Of a stretch of DNA of 64,000 nucleotides, positions 44,682 to 55,300 are shown piece by piece. Position numbers and translations under genes: made by a program. The stretch is from Labia minor. Its lineage: Eukaryota; Arthropoda; Insecta; Dermaptera; Spongiphoridae. The stretch spans positions 91,642,538 through 91,706,537 of the forward strand of contig OY720344.1 in NCBI GenBank assembly GCA_963082975.1, in the 5' to 3' direction. A model generated the notes under the pieces. It made no database searches. It worked only from the letters and a program-made list of their open reading frames with translations, and was not told the DNA's origin. Numbering within the stretch: the first letter of the stretch is position 1; every line of letters starts with the position of its first letter.

Positions 44682-44682
<1 letters not shown>
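43530..44682. repeat. Interspersed repeat family W, copy 1
   Basis: Shares a long diverged similarity with 51440-52010, e.g. CAAATTGATTTTCAAAATTTTC, TTGTGTTAAAATTTAAA and AAATCATTTTTGCACTT. It ends with a typical arthropod repeat tail (AGAATCGGTTCAGCCGTTTC near 44615, then GACACGAGAATTTTATATAT) running into a TA array. Class unknown. A hairpin insertion lies inside (44211-44336). Confidence 0.6.
44211..44336. repeat. Hairpin: 33-bp inverted repeat with one mismatch
   Basis: The left arm (44211-44243) and right arm (44304-44336) are inverted copies around a 60-bp loop. They contain AATTTTGTAAATTAAACCAC and its complement. The 71-codon frame across it is a by-product. Likely a small MITE or foldback within repeat W. 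Confidence 0.88.

Positions 44683-44732
<50 letters not shown>
44683..44732. repeat. (TA)n microsatellite
   Basis: About 25 TA units at the end of repeat W. Confidence 0.97.
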
Positions 44733-44733
<1 letters not shown>

Positions 44734-44734
<1 letters not shown>

Positions 44735-44800
44735 GTTGTTTGTGGAAATTAATTTATTTCAAATCGTCGGTCGGTTCTGTGCCTGGCCACAGCTCATATT
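44734..44800 (+). mobile_element. Helentron-like 3'-end fragment, copy G
   Basis: Only the last ~65 bp remain: GGAAATTAATTTATTTCAAA, CGTCGGTCGGTTC and a degraded stem-loop CCTGGCCACAG. Confidence 0.75.
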
Positions 44801-46795
44801 TTTTTAATGTGTTCATACCTAGAGAATTTATTTTACTGAAGTTTAGTTAGAATTGATTGAGAGGGGAGTTATCAGAATTGATTTTACATATTTTTTTGCT
44901 TTTGTTTGTTTTTTCTACTTTTTCAAATTTTTTTGTGTTTATAAGACTTATGTTATTTTTTTTAGCTATTGACCTAGTTGAGTGTGTCTTCTTAGTTATA
45001 TTTATTTTATTTATTTGTATTTATTCACTATACAATTATTTAAATTTTTTCTCTATTTTTTTATTTATTTAAACACAAATCGATTTATTTTACTTTTTTC
45101 TTAAGTATTAAGCATTTTTGTTTATATTTTTTACCTATACTTCCCTACTGTAATTAAACAGTATACAATTTGTTTTGGGACAGGTTCAAGGTCACAAACC
45201 TTCCCTTTGAAAGTTCTCCTGGGTTGCACTAATAAATACCTAATTATAGTTTATCTAAAGTAATTTAGATGATTAAAGTTCTTAAGTGTAATTTATTTAC
45301 TTATATACACCATTTGGTGTATGTAATAAATAATACATAAAGTTTGAAATTATAAGCAAATGATTATTTGAAATCCTTTAAAGAATTTACTGACACAAAT
45401 TATATTTAAATTAATACTAAATTTTATTCAAGAATATGGTGCTATAAATTTGAAATTAAATTTATTTTTATTTGACAAATGATTTATATTATTTTTCCTA
45501 TTTATTCAATTACGAAAATGAAGGAACATTGATTTCTATTTATTTGCTAATTTATATTTCTAATCCCATTACTGAAGTAAAATGAAACGTTTACGCCCAC
45601 TATTGTCTGTATTTGGGTGTTGAGTGTAAAAAAACAGAAGACATTTTATTGACTCTCAAAAAGAGACTTGATAGCCAAACATAAAATTGTCTGATGAATT
45701 AAATAATTCTGGCCAAAACAAAACGAGTTTGATGAAGTGTATATATTAAGTTGTAAACAAAGTTTGTTTCAAGGAAAATGGCCCAATCAACAGGTTAAAA
45801 TCCAATTGTAAATGATCGATTTGAATAATAAAATTTTAACTAGGCCTTGAATGAATTTTTCCTAGATATTATCATTTAATAAAGATCATTAATAAACAAT
45901 CAATCAAATATTCTTTATTTTAACCATTTATGTAGTTCGTCACTTTTTCACATTCTTTAAAATTACAAAAACATAAAAAAACAAAAAAATATAATTCTTG
46001 ATATCATGGACGGATTCGTTTGAATCATTTTATTACATTGCAAAGTTCCTACCAATATCAACTGAATTTAAAATGCTGATTACTCTTTTTCTTGGAAAAA
46101 ATAAATAAAACATCAACATTGAAGAAAACATATAACAAACAAAAAAAAAACAAACATTCAAATTCGATTAAGCTCGATTTGTTTTTAAATATAAATCATT
46201 GTTCTTGAAGTAATTGAATTGATATTAATTTGATATCAAAATTTTTTTAATATTTTATATATGTATATATTAGATACGATATAATTTGAAATCAATAAAT
46301 TGTTAAAACTAAAGATAATGCTTACTCTCATGACAATTTATTAGTTAAGTTTAAAACATTACGAAAATAGTAATAGTAATTAACATAAAAACACTTCCTT
46401 TCGAATTTATGACCTTCTCATAAAATTTTGTTGATTAGTTAAGTGAAAATAATAATAAATACCTCCACCGAGAAGCAGCTCGGTACTTTAAAAAATTGTA
46501 TACTTTACGAATTGAGTATATTTAAAAATATAGCGTGTATGTGCAAAATTATTAATAAATAGGGTGGTCCGATTATTTTGAGTGTCCTCTATTCAACTAT
46601 TATTTTTGTGACTTTAACTCAATTTATATAAAATCTATAAATCATTAATCAACAAATAAATTAATTAATTTTTGGTACAAAATACTTAATAAAGCTCCGG
46701 TCTTTTCATCCAATTGTTCAGAAAACCTGTCCATTCATGATAGATAATGAATAAAAAAATATTAATACTAGCAATTCCCAACATTTAAGTAAAAT
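44801..46795. other. AT-rich non-coding DNA
   Basis: No gene. A perfect short palindrome ATACACCA-TT-TGGTGTAT lies at 45305-45322. The 71-codon hydrophobic frame at 44857-45072 is Phe/Leu/Ile noise from T-rich DNA. Confidence 0.55.
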
Positions 46796-46799
46796 ATAA

Positions 46800-47138
46800 T
46801 ATACATTTTTACTATCTCGTCAGAGATAGTATTGCGATCATGAAAATTTTCGATGTCGAGATTTTGATGTCTTTATAAGTTTTGAAGGTCCCTGAGTCAT
46901 TTTCAGTAAGATTAACAAAAATGTGTGTGTGTATGTAGACAAGATTACGAAAAAACGGTTTGAGCTAGAATAATGAGATTGAATACACGGACATTATTCA
47001 AAATTCGTAGTTTTCTAAGAACTTTTGAGAAATATACCACATTCGGAAGAGGACCATTACCTACCACGTTTCCATTTTTTTTCCTCGAAACTGACCGTAA
47101 AAATAAAGATATATGTTTGATAGTTTTTCACATGATTA
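46800..47138 (+). repeat. Interspersed repeat family X, copy 3 (cut by Helentron-like copy H)
   Basis: Matches the complement of 14860-15230: AATTTTCGATGTCGAGATTT, GTAGACAAGATTACGAAAAA, AACTTTTGAGAAAT, ATATGTTTGATAGTTTTTC. At CATGATTAAAAA the match stops and Helentron-like copy H begins. In copy 2 the repeat continues past this point, so copy H inserted into, or removed, the rest. Confidence 0.75.
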
Positions 47139-47674
47139 AAAAGTTGGCCTGTGGTCAGGCGCAGAACCGACCGACGATTTGAAATAAATTAATTTCCAGC
47201 TACAGAAACAATTTCAAATAATTTAAACGTATCTATTAATGCAATAAAAAACAGATATAACATAAATATTTTTAATTTTATTTTATTTATAATATATAAG
47301 TAGGAGCTGGCTGTGACGTCATGAAGGGCTGGGTGACATCATATAATTTTAAATTAAGAAAAAACTAATGAAAATGATTTTTCCCGAGGAGAAAACCAAT
47401 ACAAAGTGCATGATTCGTGGGGATATGTAAAAATCTCCTCATGAGAAATTTGGTGTGAAAATAACCCTTCCCTTCCTATCGTCGATCGGTAATACTATCA
47501 CTTTTTGTTTCCGGATATATACCAAAAGTTAATCCATTCATCATACTGATGCATTAAGTAAATATGCCAAATATCATACAAACATACAGCCGTTCAAGCT
47601 GTACACATCTATACGGACGGACGGACAGACATCATGCTAAAAATACTTTTTTCTGTTAAGAAAATGCATGATTC
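47139..47674 (-). mobile_element. Helentron-like element (HINE type), copy H, truncated at its 5' end
   Basis: It starts (plus strand) AAGTTGGCCTGTGGTCAGG and GAACCGACCGACG, then carries the tail and core. It has only a very short GGAC array (47615-47628) and stops at AAAATGCATGATT, before the 5' sub-terminal repeat. The junction at 47139 fixes the 3' terminus of the family at ...CAACTT. Confidence 0.82.
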
Positions 47675-48524
47675 CAACCATTCTATCCATTTAATTTAAA
47701 TCTTTATTTAATGGTTATTAAAATGAATACAAATTCAAGCTTTACAAACAATTTTAAATAAAATAGATATATTTTTATATTTAAATTAAATTACAATTGA
47801 TTGATTAAATATCGAATCCATCATCAGATAGAAACAGAAGATTAAAAAAAAAAAATTAAAAACAGATTAATTCTTTCCGATTGTATTGAACAATGCTTCA
47901 AATCAAATTCTGATTAATCAACGCTTTATATATGGATTACCAAGTTCTTCCATTCTACCCTCACCACTTACCACATCGACTGAATTGTCATCGGTTCTTC
48001 TTTTTTCTTTTGGTTGTTTTAAAAGAAAAAAAAACCTGTAGCAAAAAGAAGATAAATAGAATTTATTTCAAAATTGAATGGAGTCGGCCCATTATTGATG
48101 TGTTTGCTGACCCGAAAGGCGATGATTTTCTTTCCTCTGTGGAGGGGGGTCTTTTAAATTTGTTCGTCCCATGTAAATGATGTTCGTGAGTCAACTCCCT
48201 TTTATAAAGACCTGCCAATTTTATTTTGCCTTTCCTTTACATTCCATTATCGGAGAGCTTGAATGAAAAATCTAAACTCAATTATTGTATAATACTTTCT
48301 TTACAGCATTTAATATTTATTTGATATATTCAATTTGTAAGAAATCAGTTGAATTCAATAATTAAAATTAATAAGGTAAAAAAATTTTTGAAAATCATCT
48401 ATTTTCTTTTAATAAAATTTATTTAATTAAAATAATATAAATTTGTTTTAATGTATCTATATAGTTATAATCAAAATAATAATGATTTAGTATTATTATT
48501 ATTTGATAATTATATAGAGGTGTT
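47675..48524. other. AT-rich DNA with a less AT-rich patch at 48.06-48.24 kb
   Basis: The patch contains GGAGTCGGCCCATTATTGAT and, near 48200, a TATA-like CTTTTATAAAGAC. The 82-codon frame (47932-48180) ends inside it and has no domain. A promoter is possible but unsupported. Confidence 0.35.
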
Positions 48525-48724
48525 TGGTAATATTAATAACCCGGGGCAAACGTTTTACCTTTTTTTTTTAGAACCAAATTGAAAAAATTTCGAAAAAAAG
48601 TACGAAATGTCCTAAATATTTAAAAAACGAGACAATTGACTGTCCCGAAGACATTTTTGGGAACGCCGGGCAGAACACTTAAAAACGGGGCAATCCTGGA
48701 AAAATGGGACGTTTGGTTGCCCTA
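48525..48724. mobile_element. hAT-type MITE (family Y, copy 2, inverted)
   Basis: Matches the reverse complement of 3777-3982. The right end GACGTTTGGTTGCCCTA corresponds to the TAGGGTGACCAAACGTC end of copy 1. The interior shares AAATGTCCTAAATATTTAAA and TGTCCCGAAGACATTTTTGG. The left end (TAGAGGTGTTTGG) is diverged. It is older than copy 1 and shows no clean target duplication. Confidence 0.75.
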
Positions 48725-49810
48725 TATATATATTCTCTCTCTTTAGAAGAAATTCTTTTCGAAATTATACTTCTATCATTAATTAAATAATTTATTTATG
48801 AATTAACGCCATGCGGGATCAAATTTTTGTTTAGTAACTATTGTAATTGCATGTATTATTATTGAAAGGAATCTCTTTATTCTCTCTTTTCAACTTATTA
48901 ATTTTCTCCAAGATAGAATATTGAGTCACTTTGATCCATTGTTTTGATTTTAATAATTTCGATATTTCTTGACACCTGTTGACTAATTACTATAGTTAAG
49001 AAAAAAACATTTAACATAATTTTTGCTGTGATGTAAGAAAGAAAAAAAAGAAAATTTCATCTTATCAGAAATATAAATATACCTTACATGAAATTTATAT
49101 TATTCATCTGTAAAATAAAAGAACATAATCAAAATGAAATTGTTTACAATCCAATCTGGTATTTCATGATCCATAACAAATTTCCAGAATGTTGAATACT
49201 TTATATCCCAAACACAATCCCTTCTCTTGCCCTTCACGAGCCAATTTAGATTTATAGGCCTTGTATCTTTATGCATTCTATTAAAATAAATTGAAATTTA
49301 AGGAAATCGTAAAGAGTGATACAAACTTGCTATGTTTAACATTGTTTCTTATACGATTCAGAAAAGATATATATGACTGTGTTATCAATGATTTCAGTCT
49401 ATTTTGGGGACTTGGTAGTATAAAGCTGACCTAATGAATAATTATTTATTTGATTCATTTGATTTATTTTATTTGTCTTCCATTTTAAGTGCAGATAATC
49501 TTAAAATTTATTATAAGCAGAAAAGAATTTAGAAATAATATAATTACAAAAAATTAAAAATTACAAAAATTTATATCAAGCAGGAAAGTCAAAAAATATA
49601 TGTAGGTTTGATATTTCCGCTCCCCAGGTAACAGTGATTTATAGAAGAAAACAACGTGGTATCAGCTGGTAGACAAGAACCAGGAATGATTCCCATTTTC
49701 CCATTTGTGTAACGTATGATTGTGAAAACTGATTTATTCTTGGAAAATATTTAGGCTCTTTCAATAAACAGTTATTTAATTGTATCTAAAAAAATTTAAA
49801 AACAACTCAA
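48725..49810. other. AT-rich non-coding DNA
   Basis: No gene or clear repeat is visible. Confidence 0.5.
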
Positions 49811-50350
49811 GTACTGGCTGTCTCAAAAAAGTGTTATTACACTTTGAATGACTATAAAAACATTATTTATGAACATAAAGACAAGTTTAAAGGCTTGAGT
49901 TACAGAAGAAAGATTTAATTAAAGAATAAAAGAATAATGTTTGCAAATGTTCAAATTGATAGCTGTTATTATCCAAACAAGGCTGACAACGGACTCCTGC
50001 AACAAGATTAGGTACCTGTCAACAGATTCATTGAAAAAAATGGTCCTATTATGCCCAATGCTGATATCCTACACCACACTGTTACCCGTGGTAAGTTTAA
50101 ATGGTGTTCAACTGTAGCATGGGCAACAGCACCCCAGTAGGTGCAATTATGGCGATTAATTGAGTCATTTAATTTAAAGGTGGCTTCATCGCTGAAGAAT
50201 CCTGGGCATTATCACTGACATTGAGAACAGCCCGAGGCTAACTGTTGTCAAGTGCAGACTTGTGTCTTGGTTACACAGACTAAGACCCAAAAATCCTTCC
50301 GCCTAAATAACCTCTTGAAAATGGAGCTAAAATGGGTGCCGAAATGTCTA
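49811..50350 (-). mobile_element. Tc1/IS630-like transposon remnant
   Basis: Minus-strand translation gives [20 protein letters not shown], then [34 protein letters not shown], the region around the first catalytic Asp of DDE_3 (Tc3-like) transposases in arthropods. It is broken by stops downstream, and the second and third catalytic residues are not found. The element's end near 49811-49834 reads inward as ACACTTTTTTGAGACAGCC towards the border, like the (A)CACTTTTTTGAGACACCC termini of this group. The opposite end was not located. Confidence 0.7.
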
Positions 50351-51439
50351 GAAAACAATCTCACAAAAATACGTAATTATATATCCCGGATAAATCTGAT
50401 AATATTAATAATATATATATAAATACGATTATATACGATTTATAGGATTCCTATTTATAAAATGAATTATTAAACATTTTCTATTTTGGTGTATATTGAT
50501 AGTAATTAATCACTGTTTAAATGAGAGTTATTCAATTGTATATAGTAAGCATTTGATGGATTTACAGAATATTGTTTATATGAAAATCGAATATGATGTT
50601 AACAATATTTATAAATAAATTACATTATCGAATGTTAAAAATTGTATTCACGTTTTACTTACTTATAAAATATGAAAAATGAGGTAAAATATGGACACAA
50701 TTTAAACAATTCTTTAATTCATTTATACAAAACTAGAAAATTAACACCTCAATATAAAATAAAACATTGAAATCTCTAATTTTATTAATACCAATGCAAA
50801 AAAAAATATACTTATGAATTTTTAAAGACAATGTTAAAGTAAAATCCACAGTAATTAAGGTGGCAAATTTTATAATATAAAAATAAATAAAATATATTAA
50901 ATTCAAATTGCCAATTGGCAATTCGAATATGATTATTATATTTAATATTTTTCTTATATATTAGTGAGAACAGAATTGTAAAATGAATGAATCAATAAAA
51001 GAACAAATAGGCGTTTAAAAGATGATGAAGAAAAATGGATTCTCGTTAATTTGGAGAAGTTTATTATCTTTGCGTCACTTATGCGGATTTTAGAGTCACG
51101 CAACCCCTAAATAACATCCTCAAACCATCCACCGTTAAATCCCTCAACTTCTACGAAATGACTCGAGGAAATTAAAATTCCTCGAAGGCTAAATGTGAAT
51201 AATCGACCTTCATTCTTTCTTGATATATTTATTTAATTTAATCAAAAAAATAAGACATGAGACGGGCGACGTTAAAAAAGCAAAAAATAATTCTTTATTT
51301 TTTTTTGACCTTTCAATATAAATAAAAAAACTTTAGAGTAGATATTTAATCGTCATTTTTTTTAGGTGACTATGTATTATTATAGTTTGTGAAATTTATA
51401 AAAAAATAATAAATCACTTTTTAATAAATTTAATTAACT
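50351..51439. other. AT-rich DNA with a unique patch near 51.06-51.27 kb
   Basis: The patch (GCGTCACTTATGCGG..., ACTCGAGGAAATTAAAATTCCTCGA with a TCGAGGAA/TTCCTCGA dyad at about 51153-51176) is not repeated in the window and is non-coding. Confidence 0.4.
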
Positions 51440-52010
51440 AGCACTCTGCCCCTATACCTCCTAAGTATTACGTATTATTTGGTTAAAAGTCTATACGTAA
51501 TAGGTTTATTATTTGGTCTCCCCACAACCAATCAAAATTTAAATAAAGAACTCATATTTCTAAATTTAATAGCAAATTGATTTTCAAAATTTTCTATATG
51601 ATTGATTACTTGTGTTAAAATTTAAACAAATTCAAATATGCTAATTATTAAATTTATAAATAATTTCATATTATTGTTTATTAATATCTCATCATAAAAA
51701 AGAATTGATTAAACATAATAATATAAAAAAAAAACAAAATTTATATTTATATAACAAATTTAAAAAATCTCCACAATTTTAAAAAGAGAAAAAAATTTAA
51801 AACAATACCTTAATAATTTATTTTGGGTATAATATAAATCATTTTTGCACTTTCAATATAGAAGTATTAGTAATTGTTTAATTAAACTAAATACAAAAAT
51901 GAAGTTTTATTGAAGTCACAATTTTCCAGACATATTTTTGGATTCTAGAAGTCATAAAACGTGAAAATAGGTAAAAAATTTTAAATTCTGAACAACGTAT
52001 ATATACAAAT
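51440..52010. repeat. Interspersed repeat family W, copy 2 (truncated)
   Basis: Diverged match to 43530-44000 in the same orientation, plus a 3' stretch (TTTTTGGATTCTAGAAGTCA, AAAAAATTTTAAATTCTGAA) shared with 5800-5890. It ends at a TA microsatellite (about 51998-52027). Confidence 0.55.
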
Positions 52011-52026
52011 ATATATATATATATAT

Positions 52027-52348
52027 TAATGTGACCAACTATACTCATTTACTGAGTTTTGTACTCTTTTTTCGCAAACCGTACTCTTTTCAAATCTTGT
52101 ACTCTGAAAGTACTCATTTGTATTTCTAAAACCCACCAGGTTGCTCGCGAAGCCATTTCAAGTGCCCGCATTCAAAATTGAGATAAAATGATTTTGCGAT
52201 CACAAACACACACACACACACGATTTTTCAGGCACTAATTATCACCAAGTGTGCCCACCCCTGTTATATTATTTCAAAAAAGTGTACGACTATTGAAAAA
52301 GGTTGCCGACTCCTGCTCTTTTTGAACCAAAAATTTTTGGTCATCTTA
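52027..52348. mobile_element. MITE-like element with nested hAT-type ends
   Basis: The outer ends are inverted: TAATGTGACCAA at the left, TAAGATGACCAA reading inward from the right. They are flanked by AT repeats, so a duplication cannot be judged. Inside are two phrases that, read inward on the minus strand, look like hAT termini: CAGGGGTGGGCACACTT (ending at 52262) and CAGGAGTCGGCAACCTTTTT (ending at 52317). An ACAC array lies at 52205-52222. This looks like MITEs inserted into one another. Non-coding. Confidence 0.5.
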
Positions 52349-55300
52349 ATATATATATATTCAGATTAATTTATACTTTTTTTATTTTTATTTTATTAAA
52401 AATAACCAATATAATAAGGTTATAATATTATTACAGTGGGATACTCTAAAAATGATTTTTATATAATCAAAAATAATCGAGACTAACTATTAATCAGTAA
52501 AAATCCCTAACCCCAATTCGAAGAATTTTATAATGAGTACTTTAAAAAAGTACCTCCAGAGAAGTGGGTAGAGCGGCACTTCAGAGGATGCAGACGGCTA
52601 GATGGAAATACTGTCAAAGGTAAGCTGAGAAGCTAATATATATAATCCTCTGAACATTTTAATTCTAAGTAAACAACAAACATAATAAATTTATTCATTA
52701 AAGTAAGCATCATGCAAGAAGGGAATTTTAATTAAATTATATTTTTTCCCTTCCTATATTTTAAATTAACTTTCACTAAAGAAATCAACAATCGTATATA
52801 TATTATTTCTATTTGGGGTATTTTTGGATATTTATTTTTCAATAAATAAATGAAAAAAAAAAGTATTATACAATATTATTTTTTTATTATTATTTTCTAA
52901 AATCGATTAAATAAATTCTATTTTGTTTTTGTTTTTTTTTATTATTTGTTTATTTTTATTTTATATTGGTTCAATTACAAATAAAAGATCAATTTATTTC
53001 TATAAAAAAAAATATAAAAGAAAAATACGTTCTCAATGATATGGTATTTGTTTTTTCGTAGAAAAAAAATATTTCAACGGCCGTAAAACGTTGTTTATTA
53101 AAGATTTATATAAAAAGAGAAGAATACCTGGACATTAACTTTAGCTCTGAATAAACTTCCTGCCTTTATAGCGCCATATAAATACACAAAAGTAGTTTAC
53201 AAAGGCTCTTAAGTTTAATTGTGAGTTAACGAAATTTATTTGCATAGAGTGAATAGAAATCTACTTTGGCCAATAAAATGCATAAATGACTTTGCTTTTA
53301 TATTATTATTAATATTATGTTGTTTAGGGCAGGATTTTTTTTATATTATACCTCGGATACGGGAGGTTCTTATATCTAATAAACGAGTTACGGAAAAGGA
53401 ATAGATAAACGGAACGGATTTGCCATCAATTGTGAATAGTGGATTGGTCATGTTTATAAAATAAAATAAATCTTAATATTTTGTTTTATATTTTATTTTT
53501 TATCATATATAAAAAATGTATTTCAAAGAATTTTAGCTAATTAGATATATTTGGATTTATTTGTATAATATTATTAATCTTTGGAAAGCGAAAGATTCAA
53601 AAGAGTTAAGGAAATTATGTTTCATACGTAATAACTATTAAATAAATTGTACTTAAAGAGTATACGGAAGAGTTTAAATTTGGAAGTTTGTGTTGTTGGT
53701 TGCCTATATGTCAGGGGCTTACTCAACTAAAAAAAAGGTAAGATGATTTTGCGAGGAAACTTTTGAACATTTTCGATTATTTAAAAAAAAAAAAAATTTT
53801 TTCAATATTGTTCTAAAAAAAAGGTCTGAAACATTTCCGATGGAGGGAAGAAAAGTTTTGCAATTTTTCAAGAGAGAGTAAAAATTTATATAAAAATCGG
53901 ATGTATTAAGGAAGCCTCGGAAAAAATCCGATTATTTAGGGAACCTCTGGGTTAACGTATTAGTATGTTGGACCGGTTATATATAGTCAGATTTATATTA
54001 TATTATTAAAATAGTCAAATATCATAAGTACATTTTTTAAACATTATATGATAATAAATTATATTTGACTGGAATTTTTTGCATTATTGAATTAAGACCA
54101 ATTAAATGTTATTGTTCACATCCCAATAGAAAAAAAATTATATAATGAAATTAATGTTAAAGTTATTTTTAATAAAATTTAAATTAAGAAATATTAATTG
54201 AATCTAATTTTATATTATTCGGAAATTTTACTTATAAACCTGACACACACACACACACACAGAAAAGTTCGGATAACCAATTAAAGCACTTTTAAATTTA
54301 TTTTGTATGATTCCTTTTTCAAATTATTGATGTTGTCTTTTGTAATGAAAATTCATATAGAGGAAGGGAAATTGATATCAAATTGGTAACGAATTTTTCC
54401 CGTCAATCTGGTTGATAAAATTTTTCGCTTTTGAGGATTTCTATATACTAATATAATTTTTGGATTTATCTTATGTACATCACTTTTTGTTTTTATTGTT
54501 CCTTTAAGACAGGCTCACACCAATTAGTATATTTGATCTATTGATAGAATATATATTTATATATTTTTATTATAAGTAGTTAATACATTTGTCATTGTCA
54601 TATAATAAGAATATATATTCTTATATAAATATTCTTTATTTTACTTATCTTTTCTCATCAACTAATCAATATAATATAATTTTGTTAAGCGGTCTATTTT
54701 TCAAAATTCCCATTTAAGTAATAAATTCAATGTTTTTTTTTTACTTCCACCCGCCACAAGATTTAACATAAATTCGTAGAAGTGACTCACCTGGGGACAA
54801 AACATAAATTTTGTCCCATCCACGTGGAAATCGTGAACGTATTTCATTTTCAATTTTATTTTCTTTTCAAGTCAAAGGCTTCATGATTTATCCTTCAGTA
54901 AAAACATCTTTATATATACTTAATTTCCTATAAAATTATTTAAAGGGGCGTGTATCATGCTCTTTAAGATACAAATTATTTCGATTTATTTAGTGTACCA
55001 ATTAGATAATGCTTAAATTATGTATATATTGTAAAATAATTAATTTATTTAATGTTTTATAATTTTACATAGACAGAATATTTTTTGGTTCATTTCCTGT
55101 ATTTTAATTTACTCTTTAATGCTATCAACCAGAAAGGAAAGATAAATATTTTTTCAATCTAGAGAGGGAAAATATAAATAAATAAAATAAAAATATTAAT
55201 TAAAAACTGATTTTAGATAAAATATCATTTGATCTTCATATATCCAATTTCAATCATTTTTCAATTTTATAATCATTTTGAATAATAAATCCATCTTTGA

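Noticed and set aside
44857-45072. 71-codon hydrophobic frame resembling a membrane protein
   Set aside because: T-rich DNA gives Phe/Leu/Ile strings by composition; similar noise frames occur at 6420, 21759, 50733 and 63694.
13014-47674. Calling the GTCY-containing repeats MITEs because of their ACCGACCGACG inverted motifs
   Set aside because: The inverted motifs are sub-terminal, one end has an extra stem-loop, no target duplication is seen and the GTCY core is present. This fits a Helentron-type element better.
48190-48215. TATA-like CTTTTATAAAGAC as a core promoter
   Set aside because: TATA-like strings are expected by chance in DNA this AT-rich, and no transcript or frame follows.
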